DNA from: CAUPWF01 sp964367685
GTDB lineage: Bacteria; Bacillota; Clostridia; Lachnospirales; Lachnospiraceae
DNA: 64,000 nt
NCBI GenBank assembly: GCA_964367685.1
Contig: CAYIYM010000001.1
Location: 62,001-126,000, forward strand
Reading direction: 5' to 3'
Under the pieces are notes generated by a model. The model was not told the DNA's origin. It saw only the letters and a list, made by a program, of their open reading frames with translations, and made no database searches. The position numbers were made by a program, and so were the translations under genes. Shown here one piece after another: positions 62,623 through 64,000 of this stretch. How positions within the stretch are numbered: the stretch's first letter is position 1; the number at the start of each line of letters is the position of its first letter.

Positions 62623-62889
62623 TTATAAAATTGTAATTAAATAAATCACACTTATGATTTGTAACGCTAGTATTAATGGTATCCCAAGAGTGAATTTTAA
62701 GTGTTTCGTCTTATGGCGAAACAAATTCATACTTACGATTGCACCTAAACACCCACCAATAAGAGTAAGACCAATTAAATTTCTTTCTGAAATCCTATAT
62801 GCATTTTTCTTCGCCTTCTGTTTATCTAGGTAATATACAAAAAATGTTATAATATTGATACAAATCAAATATGTAATAATGTACTTCAT
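62623..62889 (-). CDS. DUF1294 family small membrane protein
   Basis: An 88-residue membrane protein with segments at about 4-20, 38-55 and 68-88, and the family pattern YYLDKQKAKKNAYRISERNL, GGCLGAIVSMNLFRHKTKH and KFTLGIPLILALQ. Function unknown. The start at 62889 has GGAGGGG upstream; a longer open frame to 63042 runs through the tRNA-Gly gene and is not real. Confidence 0.9.
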   Translation of the reverse strand: MKYIITYLICINIITFFVYYLDKQKAKKNAYRISERNLIGLTLIGGCLGAIVSMNLFRHKTKHLKFTLGIPLILALQIISVIYLITIL

Positions 62890-62924
62890 ATTCCCCTCCT
62901 CGTATTTTGTAATATTTAATATGA

Positions 62925-62955
62925 TAAAAGACCTTCCAATTTCTTGGAAAGTCTT
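62925..62955 (-). terminator. Terminator of the tRNA-Gly pair
   Basis: A 12-bp stem (62928-62939 with 62944-62955, one G-U) with a 4-base loop and U4 tail on the minus strand lies 9 bases after the mature tRNA end. Confidence 0.85.
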
Positions 62956-62963
62956 AAACAAAG

Positions 62964-63036
62964 AGCGATAGACGAGATTCGAACTCGCGACCCCAACCTT
63001 GGCAAGGTTGTGCTCTACCAACTGAGCCACTATCGC
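62964..63036 (-). tRNA. tRNA-Gly (GCC), copy 2
   Basis: 73-base cloverleaf with acceptor GCGATAG/CTATCGC, D arm GGCTCAGTTGGTAGAGC, anticodon GCC in loop TTGCCAA, and GAGTTCGAATCTC T arm. CCA is not encoded. Identical to the copy at 63087-63159, from which it is 50 bases downstream. Confidence 0.97.
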
Positions 63037-63086
63037 ATACACTATTTTATTATGTTACTATAACATTGCATTATTATATTAACAAA

Positions 63087-63159
63087 AGCGATAGACGAGA
63101 TTCGAACTCGCGACCCCAACCTTGGCAAGGTTGTGCTCTACCAACTGAGCCACTATCGC
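63087..63159 (-). tRNA. tRNA-Gly (GCC), copy 1
   Basis: Identical 73-base tRNA-Gly, the first of the pair in the direction of transcription. Both are likely cut from one transcript. Confidence 0.97.
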
Positions 63160-63175
63160 ATAATTTTTGTGTTTG

Positions 63176-63188
63176 GTTCGTACCGAAC
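63176..63188. promoter_or_regulatory. Inverted repeat between the tRNA-Gly promoter and gene
   Basis: GTTCG and CGAAC arms around TAC lie at the predicted transcription start of the tRNA-Gly pair, in the same place as the inverted repeat at tRNA-Pro. Confidence 0.4.
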
Positions 63189-63195
63189 AATAATA

Positions 63196-63224
63196 AATTT
63201 ATCATATTTAATAACTAATGTCAA
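63196..63224 (-). promoter_or_regulatory. Promoter of the tRNA-Gly pair
   Basis: On the minus strand TTGACA (63219-63224), 17-base spacer, TAAATT (63196-63201). The -35 is perfect and the -10 is weak. Confidence 0.6.
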
Positions 63225-63432
63225 CCACATTTTTTAAACTTTTTTATTTCTTTTTTATCCCTTTCCTATATACTGCCGTTCTACTTTATAGTAGAATTAG
63301 ACTTGTAAATATTTCTACATGAACATTTACATATGTTTTTCCAAAGAATAGATATGTTATTTCTTAGCACAATTACATATAGTTAATAAAAGGATATATG
63401 CACTATGCATAGCAATGAAAGGATATAATATT

Positions 63433-64000
63433 ATGAATATGAATGCAGCACAGAAACTTGTAGCACAATTTGAGCTTGAGGGTGATTTGATTTACTGTAA
63501 GCCATTTGGCGAAGGACATATTAACTCTACTTTTGTTATCGGTATCAAACGTGATGACAGCCTTACTACACGCTATATATTGCAGAAAATAAATACAGCT
63601 ATTTTCAAAGACTATGAATCTTTACTTTCAAATATTTCTTTAGTAACCGATTATCTTCGAGCAGAGATAATTAAAGAAAACGGCGATCCAGATCGCGAAA
63701 CAATGTCTTTGATTCCTGCTAAAAATGGGAAAAACTATATTGCCGATGATAATGGAGACATTTATCGTGTTTACGTTTTTATTGAAGATGCCACTTGTTA
63801 TCAAAGTGCTACTCCTGAACTATTTTATCGTTCAGCAAAAGCCTTTGGTAAGTTCGCAAAACAGTTAGATGCATTTGATGCTACCCAATTAGTTGATACA
63901 ATCGATAAATTTCATCACACTGCAAATCGTTATAATAATTTTGAAATTGCACTTGAGCATGATGCTATGGACCGAGCAAAAAATATCAATTCAGAAATTC
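63433..64000 (+). CDS. Phosphotransferase family kinase (NahK-like), 3' end cut by window edge
   Basis: N-terminal 189 residues of an aminoglycoside-phosphotransferase-fold kinase. The start AAQKLVAQFELEGD, the nucleotide-binding turn KPFGEGHINSTFVI, LQKINTAIFKDYESLLSNI and YRVYVFIEDATCYQ fit the N-acetylhexosamine 1-kinase/mucin-desulfatase-like group that phosphorylates sugars. AAAGGA lies 9 bases before the first ATG; a second ATG follows two codons later. The catalytic loop and substrate site are beyond the window, so the sugar cannot be named. Confidence 0.85.
   Translation, partial: MNMNAAQKLVAQFELEGDLIYCKPFGEGHINSTFVIGIKRDDSLTTRYILQKINTAIFKDYESLLSNISLVTDYLRAEIIKENGDPDRETMSLIPAKNGKNYIADDNGDIYRVYVFIEDATCYQSATPELFYRSAKAFGKFAKQLDAFDATQLVDTIDKFHHTANRYNNFEIALEHDAMDRAKNINSEI

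Noticed and set aside
62890..63042. N-terminal extension of the DUF1294 protein
   Set aside because: The extension is the translation of a tRNA-Gly gene and its terminator; the true start has its own binding site at 62889.

Overview
The window is an AT-rich stretch of a Gram-positive anaerobe chromosome. PolC-type DNA polymerase, a ribosomal-protein and release-factor order of rho-rpmE-yqhQ-prmC-prfA, single-chain PurL, ChW cell-surface repeats, DUF4364, DUF1461/TIGR01906 and DUF4358 proteins, rubrerythrin and strong GGAGG ribosome binding sites together point to Clostridia, most likely a Lachnospiraceae-type organism (inference from gene content, not from a database search). Coding density is high, no gap exceeds 300 bases, and there is no prophage, CRISPR array, complete IS element or recognisable defence island. 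This is mostly core genome with a few accessory spots.

Layout. 1-4184 (minus): cysteine desulfidase-like protein, PrmA, RsmE and a cysteine desulfurase that runs off the left edge. 4352-7219 (minus): a large secreted glucosaminidase with six ChW repeats. 7465-12418 (plus): a lipoprotein (DUF4358), an MBOAT acyltransferase, a DHHW/AlgX-like protein, then an unusual ABC-F ATPase with its own consensus promoter. 12471-20523 (minus): ferredoxin-type aldo/keto reductase, GNAT acetyltransferase, tRNA-Pro, TopB and PurL. 20623-22268: a membrane protein and a divergent LysR regulator. 22265-30581 (minus): an operon of small membrane protein, IspG, PolC and an XPD-like helicase carrying a RecB/Cas4-type nuclease domain. 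30772-34397 (minus): DUF368 transporter, aminotransferase, DUF2156 protein, rubrerythrin. 34504-39180 (minus): rho-rpmE-yqhQ-prmC-prfA. 39359-40809 (plus): radical SAM protein and DUF4364 protein. 40817-42853 (minus): RarA and TcdA. 43152-48515: MATE exporter, flavin reductase, CBS-type pyrophosphatase, S1-domain protein, TauE/SafE transporter. 48488-50854 (minus): a degenerate Rpn-like protein, a long hairpin, Hsp33 and a methyltransferase. 51055-53820 (minus): a two-component system. 54035-56285 (plus): metY-metA, methionine synthesis by the O-acetylhomoserine route. 56328-61579 (minus): marR-thyA-dfrA-ilvB-ilvN, with ilvE behind its own promoter. 61760-63159 (minus): nfo, DUF1294 protein and two identical tRNA-Gly genes. 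63433 to the right edge (plus): a sugar/aminoglycoside-type kinase, cut by the window.

Points that deserve a second look: TopB and the S1-domain protein end in the same nine residues using different codons; thyA-dfrA and ilvB-ilvN appear to sit together behind a MarR regulator with two palindromic operators; IlvB carries a cysteine-rich insertion; MetA has Glu111, which predicts acetyl- rather than succinyl-transfer; and a 12-bp palindrome abuts the ilvE promoter. Start codons were reset wherever the ribosome binding site contradicted the longest reading frame.
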